Shown: positions 6,153-6,762 of the stretch, in pieces
Layout of the letters: every line of letters starts with the position of its first letter
Position numbering within the stretch: the stretch's first letter is position 1
Assembly (NCBI GenBank): GCA_028717445.1
Contig: JAQUNU010000038.1
Span: 1 to 6,762 of the forward strand
Direction: 5' to 3'
Length of the DNA: 6,762 nucleotides
Origin: Candidatus Portnoyibacteriota bacterium
GTDB lineage: Bacteria; Patescibacteriota; Minisyncoccia; Portnoybacterales; GWB1-42-6
The notes under the pieces: model-generated
The model's database searches: none
What the model was told of the DNA's origin: nothing
Seen by the model: only the letters and a program-made list of their open reading frames with translations
Program-made: the position numbers and the translations under genes

Positions 6153-6226
6153 ATCAGTTTGTCAGTTCCAGCGCTTCGCGCTTCTCAGTTTTCCTAATTG
6201 GAAAACTGAACAACTGATGAACTGAT
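6153..6226. repeat. Three-way-junction palindromic element between murD and ftsW
   Basis: Outer arms 6153-6167 and 6212-6226 pair over 15 bases; all pair on the plus strand if two T-G wobbles are allowed, while the minus strand has two C-A mismatches. Inside lie two perfect hairpins. AGCGC-TTC-GCGCT occupies 6170-6182. TCAGTTTTCC with GGAAAACTGA occupies 6185-6209 around a TAATT loop. Three TCAGTT copies (6154, 6162, 6185) face three AACTGA copies (6204, 6212, 6220), and the outer pairs are spaced exactly eight bases. The element starts 2 bases after the murD stop and ends 9 bases before the ftsW TTG, so it fills the spacer. T5 (6226-6230) follows on the plus strand. It may be a dispersed repeat (REP- or MITE-like) or an RNA switch before ftsW. 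Confidence 0.8.
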
Positions 6227-6228
6227 TT

Positions 6229-6762
6229 TTATAATTCATTTACAGCCTGGTTAAACTTTTCTCCTCTTTCGAATTCATGGCGAAAAAGACCGAAACTGGC
6301 GCAGCCCGGCGAGAGTAGAACGATATCCCCGGATTTGGCCAATTTTGCGGCCGTGGCGACGGCCTTTTTCATATCGTCGAATTTTAAAATTTTAAGCTGG
6401 ATTTTTTGATCAGAAGCTTCTTTTTTTATTTGTGTTTCTAATTTTTCGGTTGCGGCGCCCTTAAGTAGCAGAAGGATTTTAATTTGCTTCGCGATGATTT
6501 TTGCCAGCTCGCCGAACTCGAGATTTTTATCAGCTCCGCCGGCGATTAAAATCAATGCCCCGGGCTTTAAATCATATTGGGAAGCAATCGAATTCATGGC
6601 GGCGATTGTCGCTTCGGGGATGGTCGCGGTTGTGTCGTTGATATATTTCACGCCTTTTATCTCCTTTATCAATTGAATTCTTCCTTCAAGGCCGGTGAAT
6701 TCGGCCAGGACTTTCCGGATTGATTCGGTTGGAATGTCGAAAAGGCGCGCCGCAGAAACAGC
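6229..6762 (-). CDS. murD: UDP-N-acetylmuramoyl-L-alanine--D-glutamate ligase MurD, C-terminal part
   Basis: MurD uses ATP to add D-Glu to UDP-MurNAc-L-Ala in the cytoplasm. Only the last 177 residues are visible; the frame is open to the window edge, and the complete family protein is about 430-460 residues. What remains is the end of the central ATPase domain and the C-terminal domain. Motifs in fragment numbering are FTGLEGRIQ (22-30), GVKYINDTTAT (37-47), LIAGGADKN (72-80), and LLSPGCASFGLF (149-160) followed by FERGEKF. The common bacterial forms are GLxHRxE, NDSKATN and GGRDKG, so the His and Glu of the HRxE motif and the Lys of SKAT are replaced here. The Asp and Thr of NDxxAT, the Lys after GG, and the Ser of CAS are kept. 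A TTG at 6672 is not the start, because family sequence continues upstream of it. The stop is 85 bases before ftsW, in the murD-ftsW-murG order typical of dcw clusters. Confidence 0.94.
   Translation of the reverse strand, partial: AVSAARLFDIPTESIRKVLAEFTGLEGRIQLIKEIKGVKYINDTTATIPEATIAAMNSIASQYDLKPGALILIAGGADKNLEFGELAKIIAKQIKILLLLKGAATEKLETQIKKEASDQKIQLKILKFDDMKKAVATAAKLAKSGDIVLLSPGCASFGLFRHEFERGEKFNQAVNEL

Noticed and set aside
6229..6672. A short 147-residue MurD starting at TTG 6672
   Set aside because: MurD family sequence continues in the same frame to the window edge, so this TTG is an internal Leu codon and the gene is simply cut by the window.

Overview
The window reads as ordinary bacterial chromosome of a Candidate Phyla Radiation (Patescibacteria, possibly Parcubacteria-like) organism. 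This rests on a compact dcw-type cell-wall cluster, variant motifs in MurD, MurG and GltX that I associate with that group, moderate-to-low GC with A/T-rich spacers, and no Shine-Dalgarno motif before any of the five visible minus-strand starts. The phylum is inferred from the sequence alone and was not tested. Code 11 works throughout: all complete minus-strand genes end in TAA and the one plus-strand gene ends in TGA just before a terminator.

Layout. Positions 1-327 (+) hold the 3' end of an unrecognised gene, followed by a G-rich tract and a rho-independent terminator at 364-391. Positions 328-640 are a convergent intergenic region with a very A/T-rich block, two inverted repeats and a bidirectional terminator (569-621). 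That middle section could be a tiny separate transcription unit (a small RNA or a 26-codon ORF). From 641 to the right edge all genes are on the minus strand. In transcription order they are murD (N-terminus outside the window), ftsW, murG, gltX, a secreted coiled-coil M23 peptidase, and a small secreted protein of unknown function.

How the genes fit together. MurD adds D-Glu to the cytoplasmic peptidoglycan precursor. MurG makes lipid II. FtsW polymerises it at the septum. The M23 peptidase would trim the resulting wall, and the last small exported protein may act with it. gltX, whose product charges tRNA with glutamate, sits directly after murG, where murC often lies in other bacteria. Spacers are 2 to about 85 bases, consistent with one operon running into the terminator at 569-614.

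The most unusual sequence is non-coding. ftsW is bracketed by two palindromic elements. The larger one (6153-6226), between murD and ftsW, is predicted to fold as a three-way junction built from six copies of TCAGTT or its complement. Both elements have their T-tract on the plus strand, so they look like terminators facing against the operon. I see no defence system, CRISPR array, tRNA, rRNA or transposase gene.
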